The position numbers and the translations under genes are program-made. This document shows positions 8,598 through 16,218 of a stretch of 43,525 nt of DNA, piece after piece. The notes below the pieces were generated by a model. The model made no database searches, was not told the origin of the DNA, and saw only the letters and a program-made list of their open reading frames with translations. Numbering within the stretch: position 1 is the first letter of the stretch; every line of letters starts with the position of its first letter. The DNA is from Acinetobacter sichuanensis (GTDB taxonomy: Bacteria; Pseudomonadota; Gammaproteobacteria; Pseudomonadales; Moraxellaceae): assembly GCF_003024515.2 (NCBI RefSeq), contig NZ_PYIX02000037.1, forward strand, positions 1 through 43,525, read 5' to 3'.

Positions 8598-8668
8598 ATG
8601 ATTAGTTACAATTACGGTTATTTTTTATACTGATTCTGTAAGTTTTTGTCCTTTTTGTAACTAATCAT
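8598..8668. repeat. Perfect 14-bp inverted repeat between mltB and rlpA
   Basis: ATGATTAGTTACAA (8598-8611) is repeated exactly in inverse as TTGTAACTAATCAT (8655-8668), separated by 43 AT-rich bases. There is no T run, so it is not a standard terminator. The position, about 140 bp before rlpA, allows an operator pair, a leader hairpin or a tiny mobile repeat. Confidence 0.7.
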
Positions 8669-8807
8669 CAAATATTACTAGACACATTCGTTACTGCATG
8701 AATATTATCCCCTACCGTTAAATGTGGTTGCAAAAGTAAATTTACAGACCTGAATGATGAATTTTCACGTTTTGAAAATTTGGTTTTAGGTTCCCAGGAG
8801 TTAAACA

Positions 8808-9419
8808 ATGCATGCTTCACTAAAATATATGATCGCCCTGACCATGGGCTTGAGTATGACGCAAGTCAACTCAGAAATGGTACAGTCATCATACTTAAAC
8901 AACGATTCAGATAGTTCAAGTCTTGCTTCACGTGTTGTAAACAAAGACTCAACTAACTTTAATTCACACTTTTCAAACCTAAACAGTTTGTCAATTACTG
9001 AACGTTCAAGCGATAAAATCCGCCGTGACACCCTTGCTGCAAAAGTTCAAGTGCAAGACAATGAGCCTTCAGTCATTGATAAATTAAATGCTGTTGCATC
9101 AAATACTGTACGTAAGTTCAGCCAAACAGGTGTTGCCTCTTGGTATGGTCGTCAATTCCACGGTCGTAAAACAGCGAGTGGCGAAACATTTGATATGAAT
9201 GAACTTACCGCAGCTCATCGCAGCCTGCCACTGAATTGCTACATTCGTGTAACAAATAAAAATAATGGCAAAAGCGTTGTGGTAAAAGTCAATGATCGTG
9301 GTCCATTCCATGGCAACCGTGTACTTGATTTATCTTATGGTGCAGCAAAACGTCTTGGCATTACCAACTCAGGCACTGCTAGTGTGAATATCGAACGTGT
9401 AGACGGTCCTAACTCTTAA
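8808..9419 (+). CDS. rlpA: RlpA-family septal-ring lytic transglycosylase-like protein
   Basis: Exported peptidoglycan-associated protein of 203 residues. Residues 1-22 form a weak signal-like segment (MHASLKYMIALTMGLSMTQV). Residues 25-105 are Ser/Asn-rich and look disordered. Residues about 107-197 are a double-psi beta-barrel with RlpA hallmarks: GVASWYGRQFHGRKTASGE, TAAHRSLP and VVKVNDRGPFHGNRVLDLS, including the conserved Asp of NDRGP. It has neither the lipobox Cys nor the SPOR domain of E. coli RlpA, so it is a short variant whose septal localisation should not be assumed. An AGGAG ribosome-binding site precedes the ATG. Proximity to rodA and mltB supports a wall role. Confidence 0.88.
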   Translation: MHASLKYMIALTMGLSMTQVNSEMVQSSYLNNDSDSSSLASRVVNKDSTNFNSHFSNLNSLSITERSSDKIRRDTLAAKVQVQDNEPSVIDKLNAVASNTVRKFSQTGVASWYGRQFHGRKTASGETFDMNELTAAHRSLPLNCYIRVTNKNNGKSVVVKVNDRGPFHGNRVLDLSYGAAKRLGITNSGTASVNIERVDGPNS

Positions 9420-9441
9420 AATTTAGCTCCCATTTAACGTG

Positions 9442-9469
9442 AAAAGCCACTTTAAACGTGGCTTTTTTA
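9442..9469 (+). terminator. Terminator after rlpA
   Basis: AAAGCCAC-TTTAAAC-GTGGCTTT forms an 8-bp stem with a T6 run. Confidence 0.88.
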
Positions 9470-9672
9470 ATTCAATGGGATTTTAATATTCACTTTATCT
9501 TTCATCTTTTATTACTCACTTTAAATTATTAATAAAACTACTTTTTAAAATACATTGGCTTAAAATCTCAAAACTATCAATATTTAGTCTTTGACCATTA
9601 TTAATTTCTCGTTTATATTTGCCAAAAGTGCTTAAAAAATAAATGAAATAAATCTAGCGCACGGAGTGCAAT

Positions 9673-10119
9673 ATGAAATCTATAACTGAATGGTTCGATG
9701 AATATAGCGAAAGCCATCAGAATCCAACCAATAAAGTCATCCACTGGGCATGTGTTCCTGCAATTTTATTTTCAATTCTTGGGATTTTGGCACACTTTAG
9801 TGCTTTGCTTACTGCTTTAGTGATTGTCTTAACCTTAGTATTTTATACTCGCCTTGATCTTGTTCTTGCGGTTGCGATGACTGCTCTGATTGCAGTAATG
9901 GCTTGGGTCATTTATTTCCTTCCTGTCGGTGTTGGTTTTTATATTGGTGTCTTTATTATTGCTTGGATTGGGCAATTTTATGGTCACAAAATTGAAGGTA
10001 AAAAACCTTCTTTCTTCAAAGATCTACAATTCCTCCTGATTGGTCCTGTATGGTGCATGGATGCCTACCTAGGAAAAGTACTACCAAAATGGAAATCGCG
10101 CCAAAAACTCGCATTTTAG
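9673..10119 (+). CDS. Mpo1-like / DUF962 membrane protein
   Basis: Small integral membrane protein of 148 residues in the DUF962/Mpo1 family, named for the yeast ER dioxygenase acting on 2-hydroxy fatty acids. Visible features are the N-terminal motif WFDEYSESHQNPTNKVIHW, four hydrophobic spans between about 27 and 105, then GQFYGHKIEGKKPSFFKDL and LIGPVW. The conserved histidines (residues 15 and 24, and the YGHKIEGKKP site) are the presumed iron ligands. Bacterial function is not established. GGAGTG lies upstream of the ATG. It is monocistronic, with a strong terminator after it. Confidence 0.88.
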   Translation: MKSITEWFDEYSESHQNPTNKVIHWACVPAILFSILGILAHFSALLTALVIVLTLVFYTRLDLVLAVAMTALIAVMAWVIYFLPVGVGFYIGVFIIAWIGQFYGHKIEGKKPSFFKDLQFLLIGPVWCMDAYLGKVLPKWKSRQKLAF

Positions 10120-10126
10120 CGCAAAT

Positions 10127-10167
10127 AAATAAGGGTTAAATTTCACTGTTAAATTTAACCCTTATTT
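10127..10167. terminator. Strong long-stem terminator after the DUF962 gene
   Basis: A perfect 17-bp stem: AAATAAGGGTTAAATTT (10127-10143) pairs with AAATTTAACCCTTATTT (10151-10167) across a 7-nt loop. It could act in both directions, although the next minus-strand gene ends about 200 bp away. Confidence 0.8.
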
Positions 10168-10365
10168 TCTGATATAAAACGAGTCAAAAGATATCAAAAA
10201 TTACATTTGCTCAAATTTATTATTGCTGTTTTACGCTCTAAAATATGCTGAGAAAATTATATTGATTTAAGATCAAAACAAGATAAAAAGTTACATTTTC
10301 ACTCAAATATTTTATTCTTTTTTAAGCGCTCATTATATTCTAGAAGCTGTTACTTCATTTACAAA

Positions 10366-10914
10366 TTAACGAGAAATTTGACTATTATGTTTTAACCAAC
10401 CATCTTCATGATGCCGATTTGGATCATGATGTGTCCAATGAATCACACCTCCTTGCTCGCTATATTCATATTCACCAAAAAACTCCACCAAATCACCCTT
10501 CTGTAAATTTTCTAGCCTAGGTGCTAAATCAATATTATGTGCCACTAACACAGTCAGACCATTTTCTAACGCTAAAATAAATTTTTGATGACGTGAGCCT
10601 TCACGATCATCTTTCAATATTGCCTTCACTTTACCCGAAGACTGAACTTGTATATTACTCAATTTAGTCTCATAAGCTTGACGAATAGTATCTAAACCTT
10701 GCTGATTCTGATGATTTAGTGAGGAGTTTTTTGGTTGAATGATTTGCTTTTGTTCTGTTGAATTTTCAATATTTTCCACATCTGAAGATGTTGTAGTAGT
10801 GAATGATTGATCAACTTGTTCAAGACTTTTTTCTTGTTTTAAATCTATACCTAAATAAGCAACGACAAGTATAACAATAATTGCACCTATGCTTAGGTTG
10901 GTCTTATTTGCCAT
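10366..10914 (-). CDS. DUF3465 family membrane-anchored/exported protein
   Basis: Protein of 182 residues. The N-terminal hydrophobic segment (about 8-24, LSIGAIIVILVVAYLGI) is a membrane anchor or uncleaved signal. A Ser/Thr/Gln-rich linker (about 30-75) follows, then a compact C-terminal domain matching DUF3465: SGKVKAILKDDREGSRHQKF, VLVAHNIDLAPRL, GDLVEFFGEYEY, and the nearly invariant GGVIHWTHHDPNRHHEDGW. The His/Asp-rich end suggests metal binding, but no biochemical role is known. It is divergent from the gene starting at 10984, with 69 bp between the starts. No clear Shine-Dalgarno precedes this ATG. Confidence 0.85.
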   Translation of the reverse strand: MANKTNLSIGAIIVILVVAYLGIDLKQEKSLEQVDQSFTTTTSSDVENIENSTEQKQIIQPKNSSLNHQNQQGLDTIRQAYETKLSNIQVQSSGKVKAILKDDREGSRHQKFILALENGLTVLVAHNIDLAPRLENLQKGDLVEFFGEYEYSEQGGVIHWTHHDPNRHHEDGWLKHNSQISR

Positions 10915-10983
10915 CGGTATTCATTCTATGCTAAACATTAGTTGCTTAAATTATATAAATTTTTCTAACAACGAGAAAGCCAA

Positions 10984-11589
10984 ATGTCTGAACAAGAACA
11001 ATTAAGAAACGTATTTATAGAAATTTTTCCTGATCTGAGGATTCAAGATTTTCCTGAAATCAATACTAAAGACTATAGCAATACATGGCTGATGGATTGG
11101 AAAACTAATTATGAATGTGCTCAGAAAATCATTGCAAGCTGTGAATTTTCAAATTTCAGTTGGCTTTTAGAACAACATTTTAAAGCGTTAACTATAGTAA
11201 AATCATCAGGATATAATGTTTCAAATATTTTAAAAGACATATTTTCCTATATTGAACAGTTTGAAGATCAGACTGATCATGCATTAATTGACTTGAATGA
11301 ATTAGAATATGATGCTTCATTTTTTGACGAAGATGAGCTGAGTTTTGAAGAACAATATGCGATTGCAATCGATAATATTACATCAGATATTCTTCAACAT
11401 AACTTAAACGTTATTGTGATAGAACATGGTGAAAATATTGATTTTATTTTAAGTCAGGCGACTTTTAAAGCTTTATCGAAATTAGAAAAAATACTCAAAA
11501 TGATCTATGACAATAGTGATATCACACTTTACTATCATACACATCAGCAAGATTATTCATTTGAATTTTTATTAGAAAACCGAATATAA
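10984..11589 (+). CDS. Hypothetical acidic protein
   Basis: I do not recognise a family. The protein has 201 residues, no signal peptide and no membrane span. It is strongly acidic, notably in the stretch LNELEYDASFFDEDELSFEE around residues 103-123, and is predicted by eye to be mostly helical. GAGAAAG precedes the ATG. It is convergent with tsf, sharing a bidirectional terminator, and divergent from the DUF3465 gene. Codon use and AT content resemble the neighbours. A lineage-specific cytosolic protein is the most that can be said. Confidence 0.7.
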   Translation: MSEQEQLRNVFIEIFPDLRIQDFPEINTKDYSNTWLMDWKTNYECAQKIIASCEFSNFSWLLEQHFKALTIVKSSGYNVSNILKDIFSYIEQFEDQTDHALIDLNELEYDASFFDEDELSFEEQYAIAIDNITSDILQHNLNVIVIEHGENIDFILSQATFKALSKLEKILKMIYDNSDITLYYHTHQQDYSFEFLLENRI

Positions 11590-11595
11590 ATGCTG

Positions 11596-11626
11596 AAAAA
11601 ACCCCTCAATAATGAGGGGTCTTTTC
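11596..11626. terminator. Bidirectional terminator between the 10984 gene and tsf
   Basis: ACCCCTCA-ATAA-TGAGGGGT forms an 8-bp stem, with T-rich tails on both strands (TCTTTT on plus, TTTTTT on minus). It serves the convergent hypothetical gene and tsf. Confidence 0.9.
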
Positions 11627-11646
11627 ATTTTACTGAAATAGTAAAA

Positions 11647-12525
11647 TTATTGTGCAGCAGCAGCTTGAGCAGCAGCAACTTCGTCAGCGAAGCTCATTTC
11701 TGCTTTTTTCTCAATACCTTCACCTACTTGGAAGCGAACAAATTGAGCTACTGTAGTACCTGTTGCTTTCAATACGTCAGCAACTTTTTTCTCATTGTCA
11801 ATCACGTACATTTGACGCTCAAGAACAACTTCGTTCAAGTATTTTTCAACTGAACCAGTAACCATTTTTTCAACGATATTTGCTGGTTTACCAGATTCAA
11901 TCGCTTTTGCTTCTGCAATTTCTTTCTCTTTAGCGATAAGATCAGCAGATACGCCTTCAGCATTTACAGCAACTGGGTTGAATGCAGCAACGTGCATTGC
12001 AATACCTTTACCAGTTTCAGCATCACCTGTGTAAGCTACAACAACACCAATTTTTAAACCGTGTTTGTAAACTGCAAGGTTTTTGCCTTCAACAATTGTT
12101 GCACGACGAACTTGGATGTTCTCACCGATTTTTTGAACAAGTGCGATACGTGCTTCTTCAACAGTCGCACCATCTTCAAGTTTCAATTCAGCAATTTTCG
12201 CAGCATCAGTTTCGTTTGCAGCTAAAGCAGCAGCAGCAACTTTTGCAGAGAAACCAGCAAAGTTTTCATCTTTTGCAACGAAGTCAGTTTGGCAGTTTAC
12301 TTCTAAAAGAAGTGCTTTGTTGCCTTCTTGAGCAATTGTGATTGCGCCATCAGCAGCAATGTTACCCGCTTTTTTAGCTGCTTTTGCTTGACCAGATTTA
12401 CGAAGGTTATCAATCGCTAACTCGATGTCACCGTCTGCTTCTGTTAATGCTTTTTTGCATTCCATCATTGCAAGACCAGTACGGTCACGTAATTCTTTTA
12501 CCATGCTCGCAGTAACTGCAGTCAT
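11647..12525 (-). CDS. tsf: Translation elongation factor Ts
   Basis: Guanine-nucleotide exchange factor for EF-Tu, 292 residues, close to the usual gammaproteobacterial length (about 283-292). The N-terminal UBA-like domain carries VKELRDRTGLAMMECKKAL (about 9-27). The core contains LLEVNCQTDFVAKDE, with the TDFV nucleotide-release motif at 80-83. The C-terminal module includes QMYVIDNEKKV, and an Ala-rich tail follows. It lies downstream of rpsB in the classical rpsB-tsf order, with an intergenic terminator-like hairpin that would reduce tsf relative to rpsB. Confidence 0.98.
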   Translation of the reverse strand: MTAVTASMVKELRDRTGLAMMECKKALTEADGDIELAIDNLRKSGQAKAAKKAGNIAADGAITIAQEGNKALLLEVNCQTDFVAKDENFAGFSAKVAAAALAANETDAAKIAELKLEDGATVEEARIALVQKIGENIQVRRATIVEGKNLAVYKHGLKIGVVVAYTGDAETGKGIAMHVAAFNPVAVNAEGVSADLIAKEKEIAEAKAIESGKPANIVEKMVTGSVEKYLNEVVLERQMYVIDNEKKVADVLKATGTTVAQFVRFQVGEGIEKKAEMSFADEVAAAQAAAAQ

Positions 12526-12566
12526 GTTGTTCTCCTAAATACGGTAGAAAATTGAATTCTGTTAAC

Positions 12567-12601
12567 AAAAACGGCCCAAACATGAAATCTGGGCCGTTTT
12601 G
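12567..12601 (-). terminator. Attenuating terminator between rpsB and tsf
   Basis: On the minus strand, AAAACGGCCCA pairs perfectly with TGGGCCGTTTT (11 bp) around an 11-nt loop and is followed by TTTTTG. It lies inside the rpsB-tsf unit, so it probably causes partial termination rather than a full stop, unless tsf has its own promoter. Confidence 0.8.
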
Positions 12602-12667
12602 CTGTTTCGACGCTTAATTTGCCACCATTACATGTCGCAAAAATGACAAGCCTGCGTCAAAAACGCA

Positions 12668-13420
12668 TTAAGCCTCAGGAGCTTCTTTAGCAGCTTCTTC
12701 GCCTTTAGCTTGTGCATTTGCTTGAGTTTGAGCGTATTCTTTACCAGCAATAATCGCATCAGCCATAGCAGAAGCATAAAGCGTTACAGCACGGATCGCA
12801 TCATCGTTACCAGGGATAACGAAATCTACGTTATCTGGGTTAGAGTTTGTATCAACGATACCAATTACAGGAATACCAAGGTTCTTAGCTTCTTTAATTG
12901 CAATCGCTTCGTGGTCAACGTCAATGATGAACAATGCGTCAGGTAAACCACCCATGTTCTTAACACCGCCAAGACCACGTTCAAGTTTTTCCATTTCACG
13001 AGTACGTTCTAAAGCTTCACGTTTAGTAAGTTTAGCAAAAGTACCATCTTGTGATTGAGTTTGAAGATCTTTTAAACGGTTGATTGACTGACGAAGAGTT
13101 TTCCAGTTAGTCAACATACCGCCTAACCAGCGATGATCTACATATGGTTGACCAGCGCGTTGAGCTTGTTCACGGATGATGTTAGAAGCAGCACGTTTAG
13201 TACCAACGAATAATACTTTGTTCTTTTTGCTAGCTAGGTTGTTAACAAAGTTCAAAGCATCGTTTAACGCAGGAACAGTGTGCTCAAGGTTAATGATGTG
13301 AATTTTGTTACGCGCACCAAAAATGTATTGACGCATTTTTGGGTTCCAGAAGCGAGTTTGGTGACCAAAGTGCGCGCCAGCTTGAAGAAGGTCGCGCATG
13401 CTTACGTTGTAATCTGCCAT
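12668..13420 (-). CDS. rpsB: 30S ribosomal protein S2
   Basis: Small-subunit protein S2, 250 residues from the chosen ATG. The frame is open 21 codons further upstream, but ATG 13420 is preceded by AAGGTAAAG and gives the canonical N-terminus MADYNVSMRDLLQAGAHFGH. Other S2 hallmarks are RFWNPKMRQYIFGARNKIHI, LFVGTKRAA, DHRWLGGMLTNWKT, GGLPDALFIIDVDHE and GIVDTNSNPDNVDFVIPGNDDAIRA. The Glu/Ala-rich C-terminal tail is typical of Acinetobacter/Moraxellaceae. It is first in the rpsB-tsf operon, behind a structured leader, and divergent from map. Confidence 0.98.
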   Translation of the reverse strand: MADYNVSMRDLLQAGAHFGHQTRFWNPKMRQYIFGARNKIHIINLEHTVPALNDALNFVNNLASKKNKVLFVGTKRAASNIIREQAQRAGQPYVDHRWLGGMLTNWKTLRQSINRLKDLQTQSQDGTFAKLTKREALERTREMEKLERGLGGVKNMGGLPDALFIIDVDHEAIAIKEAKNLGIPVIGIVDTNSNPDNVDFVIPGNDDAIRAVTLYASAMADAIIAGKEYAQTQANAQAKGEEAAKEAPEA

Positions 13421-13587
13421 TTTCTTTACCTTAAAGTTTGGGTTAAGCCTCCATATGTCCGCATTCTCCACCCTTACGGGCACCCAGAGGAATGTGTCGA
13501 CATATGTGCGGATTTTTAAATTTCCAATATCAAAATCTTCAATGAAGTCTCAAAGAGAAATTCACGAAAAGCATTTGATAAATTGGG
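13421..13587 (-). promoter_or_regulatory. rpsB 5' leader, probable S2 autoregulatory element
   Basis: The leader is about 167 nt long and contains paired segments on the minus strand. TCCGCA (about 13518) faces TGCGGA (about 13462). Between them is a GTGCCC-GTAA-GGGTGG hairpin ending in GGAG. S2-mediated control of the rpsB leader is known in E. coli and is conserved in gammaproteobacteria. The match here is by architecture, not by a covariance search. Confidence 0.55.
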
Positions 13588-13593
13588 CGGCTA

Positions 13594-13623
13594 TTTATAC
13601 CATAGTCACATACAAATTTCCAA
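13594..13623 (-). promoter_or_regulatory. Probable sigma-70 promoter of rpsB-tsf
   Basis: On the minus strand, TTGGAA (13623-13618) and TATAAA (13599-13594) are spaced by 18 bp, with TGG before the -10 (extended -10 like). A GC-rich discriminator, GCCGCCC, follows, as in stringently controlled ribosomal promoters. Confidence 0.55.
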
Positions 13624-13638
13624 AAGTTTTTAAAGATC

Positions 13639-14466
13639 ATGAACAGTACTTACGAAGCTCCCCGTCGATTAATCAAAACCCCAGAAGAAATTGAGAAAAT
13701 GCGTATAGCGGGCAAACTGGCGGCAGAAGTTTTGGATATGATCAAACCGCATATCAAACCAGGTGTTTCCACACTTGAATTGGACACGATTTGCCATGAT
13801 TATATTGTTAATAAACAAGATGCTATCCCTGCTTGCTTAGGCTATGGTGCAGCACCAGGTCGTCCCGCTTTTCAACATGTGATTTGTACTTCAGTCAACC
13901 ATGTGGTTTGTCATGGCATCCCTTCTGAAGCAAAAATTTTGAAAAAAGGCGATATTCTTAATATCGATGTCACTGTGATTAAAGATGGTTATCACGGTGA
14001 TACCAATATGATGTATATCGTGGGTGGCGAAACCTCTATTCTTGCTGATCGTTTATGTAAAGTTGCACAAGAAGCAATGTATAAAGGCATGGAAACTGTT
14101 AAGCCTGGTTCAACCATTGGTGATATTGGTGCAGCAATCCAAAAATATGTAGAGTCAGAACGTTTTGGTGTAGTCCGTGAATATTGCGGTCATGGCATTG
14201 GTACTGTTTTCCATGATGAGCCTCAAGTATTACATTATGGTCAACCTAACTCAGGTATGATTTTAGAAGAAGGCATGACCTTTACTATTGAGCCTATGGT
14301 CAATGGCGGTGATTGGAAAACCAAACTGCTTGGCGACAAATGGACAGTGGTTACTAAGGATCATAGTTTATCTGCTCAATATGAACATACATTGTTGGTT
14401 ACTAAAACAGGTGTGGAAGTACTTACAGCTCGCCCTGAAGAAGATCTTTCTCGTTTTGGTCAATAA
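13639..14466 (+). CDS. map: Methionine aminopeptidase, type I
   Basis: Removes the initiator Met from nascent proteins. It has 275 residues, type I (no insertion), with all five metal ligands in motif context: IDVTV (Asp), GDTN (Asp), CGHGIG (His), TIEPM (Glu) and QYEHT (Glu). The substrate His lies in VVCHGIP. The start overlaps the region holding the divergent rpsB promoter, an arrangement common in gammaproteobacteria. The Shine-Dalgarno is weak (AAAG). Confidence 0.97.
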   Translation: MNSTYEAPRRLIKTPEEIEKMRIAGKLAAEVLDMIKPHIKPGVSTLELDTICHDYIVNKQDAIPACLGYGAAPGRPAFQHVICTSVNHVVCHGIPSEAKILKKGDILNIDVTVIKDGYHGDTNMMYIVGGETSILADRLCKVAQEAMYKGMETVKPGSTIGDIGAAIQKYVESERFGVVREYCGHGIGTVFHDEPQVLHYGQPNSGMILEEGMTFTIEPMVNGGDWKTKLLGDKWTVVTKDHSLSAQYEHTLLVTKTGVEVLTARPEEDLSRFGQ

Positions 14467-14792
14467 GTTTTGATGGTTTATTGAATGTTTTTTATTATTC
14501 AGTAAATAAAAGGTTATCTATCAGTTATTAGACCAATTCCCCCTTCTTAAGCAGTATGACTGTTTATCTAAAAAAAGAAGGGGGAATATTATGGTAGTTA
14601 AAATAAAAATTAGGCTTAAAAATAAATCATTTTTTATTTCTGTTTGAATTTCATTACAATATAGCCTTGTTATTGTTAAAATTTTATATAAAACCTTATC
14701 ACTTTATTTTATCAATAAGTAAATTTTTATTCTGTCGTTTTGATGATTTTATTGCTATACAATCCTAAAAGTATACATTCAATGGATTGATT
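14467..14792. other. Non-coding gap between map and the MFS gene, two hairpins
   Basis: This 326-bp AT-rich gap has no convincing gene. At 14478-14507, TTTATTGAAT and ATTCAGTAAA form a 10-bp stem with an internal T run, a probable weak terminator for map. At 14536-14587, ATTCCCCCTTCTT and AAGAAGGGGGAAT form a perfect 13-bp stem around 26 nt. This is an unusual GC-rich hairpin without a T tail. Confidence 0.65.
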
Positions 14793-16019
14793 ATGTCTCG
14801 CTCTTTAGATGATACCCAATTTTCTAAATCCCTCATTTATATGCTGATTGGTAGTGCATTTATTTTAGCGCTATCTTTAGGTATCCGTCATGGTTTTGGC
14901 TTGTATTTAGTACCAATGAGCCATGAGTTTGGCTGGAGTCATCAAGTTTTTAGTCTGGCAATTGCAACTCAAAATTTGCTTTGGGGTGCAGTGCAGCCAT
15001 TTACTGGGGCTTTAGCTGATAAATATGGCAGTAAAATTGTGGTTGCTGTTGGTGGGGTTTTGTATTGCATTGGCTTATTGTTAATGTCGATCAGTTCGCA
15101 AGCTTGGATGCTCAACCTAAGTGCAGGTTTGATTATTGGTCTTGCCCTTTCTGCAACATCATTTTCAGTGTTGCTTTCTGCGGTTGGTCGAGCAGCACAT
15201 CCAAGTAAACGTAGTATGGCAATGGGGATTGCCAGTGCTGCGGGTTCTTTTGGTCAATTTATCATGTTGCCAACAACATTATTAATGATCAAAAGTGTGG
15301 GGTGGTCAGCAGCCTTAATCATCAGCGCCATTTTAGTGGCTCTCGTTGTTCCTTTAGCTTGGATGCTCAAAGCGCCCGCTTATGTTGCCCCAAAAGCCGT
15401 TACACAGTCCACTCAAGCCAATTTAAGTTTTAAACAAATTTTAAAAATTGCATTTACACATAAACCTTTTTTATTTTTGGCACTTGGATTTTTAGTTTGT
15501 GGTTTTCAGGTGGTATTTTTAGGTATTCATTTACCGGGTTACTTAGTTGATCATGGTTTTGATGCTTCAAGTGGAACTATTTTTCTTGCTTTGGTTGGGC
15601 TATTTAATATTGTTGGCACTTATGCTGCAGGTTATTTAGGAGATAAATTTTCTAAACCTCATCTCCTCATGGGTATCTATGGGTTACGAGGTATTGCGAT
15701 TGTAAGTTTCCTTGTCATTCCTTTAAGCACATGGACTATTTATACCTTTGGCATTGTGATGGGTATTTTATGGTTATCTACTGTACCATTAACCAATGGA
15801 ATTGTTGCCAATATGTTTGGTATTAAATATCTCACTATGCTGAGCGGTATTGTATTTTTTACCCATCAAATCGGCTCATTTTTTGGTGGCTGGCTCGGTG
15901 GTTTAAATCACGATCTCACAGGAAATTATAATTTAATGTGGATCGGTTCTATTGCTTTGAGTATTTTTGGTGTAATCGTTCATTTTTTTGTTAATGAAAA
16001 GGCGGTAGTGAATGACTGA
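14793..16019 (+). CDS. MFS transporter
   Basis: Inner-membrane major facilitator of 408 residues with about twelve hydrophobic spans. The family motif in the loop after span 2 reads GALADKYGSKIVV (the motif A region), and the second half repeats it as GYLGDKFSKPHLL. The ATG at 14793 is chosen over an in-frame TTG two codons upstream. Substrate is not inferable: the spans resemble OFA/monocarboxylate-type facilitators (GIRHGFGLYLVPMSHEFGWS), but this is only a resemblance. Its last 8 bases overlap the start of a 43-codon ORF, implying coupled translation with a small membrane protein. Confidence 0.9.
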   Translation: MSRSLDDTQFSKSLIYMLIGSAFILALSLGIRHGFGLYLVPMSHEFGWSHQVFSLAIATQNLLWGAVQPFTGALADKYGSKIVVAVGGVLYCIGLLLMSISSQAWMLNLSAGLIIGLALSATSFSVLLSAVGRAAHPSKRSMAMGIASAAGSFGQFIMLPTTLLMIKSVGWSAALIISAILVALVVPLAWMLKAPAYVAPKAVTQSTQANLSFKQILKIAFTHKPFLFLALGFLVCGFQVVFLGIHLPGYLVDHGFDASSGTIFLALVGLFNIVGTYAAGYLGDKFSKPHLLMGIYGLRGIAIVSFLVIPLSTWTIYTFGIVMGILWLSTVPLTNGIVANMFGIKYLTMLSGIVFFTHQIGSFFGGWLGGLNHDLTGNYNLMWIGSIALSIFGVIVHFFVNEKAVVND

Positions 16020-16143
16020 TCTTGGCTGGCTTAAAATATCGATTGTATTTGGTGTCGTAGCTCTGTTTACACTCGCTGCGATTCTATGGAGTCATACACC
16101 TGAATTATTTGAATATTTCAATATGGCATTTTGCGCGCATTAA
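16012..16143 (+). CDS. 43-residue single-span membrane microprotein coupled to the MFS gene
   Basis: The ORF runs from ATG at 16012 to TAA 16141-16143. It begins MTDLGWLKISIVFGVVALF and has one hydrophobic segment (about 8-26), then a short polar tail ending NMAFCAH. ATGACTGA is shared with the MFS stop (8-bp overlap), and AAGGCGG lies 8 bases upstream of the ATG inside the MFS gene, so both initiation and coupling are well supported. No family is recognised. Position suggests an accessory subunit or regulator of the transporter, by analogy with other transporter-associated microproteins. That role is inference. Confidence 0.65.
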   Translation: MTDLGWLKISIVFGVVALFTLAAILWSHTPELFEYFNMAFCAH

Positions 16144-16218
16144 ACTTTACAAACGTTTCTTATGTAAAGATAAGCGCGCATCGTTCACATCAGAAGTCTA
16201 TCGCACTGATCAAGCTTT

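Noticed and set aside
11982..12341. Gln-rich ORF opposite tsf
   Set aside because: It is the antisense shadow of the Ala/Glu-rich EF-Ts coding sequence, with no ribosome site.
13421..13483. Extended rpsB start at 13483
   Set aside because: S2 proteins start at MADYNVSMRDLL, and ATG 13420 has a good ribosome site. The upstream part is leader RNA.
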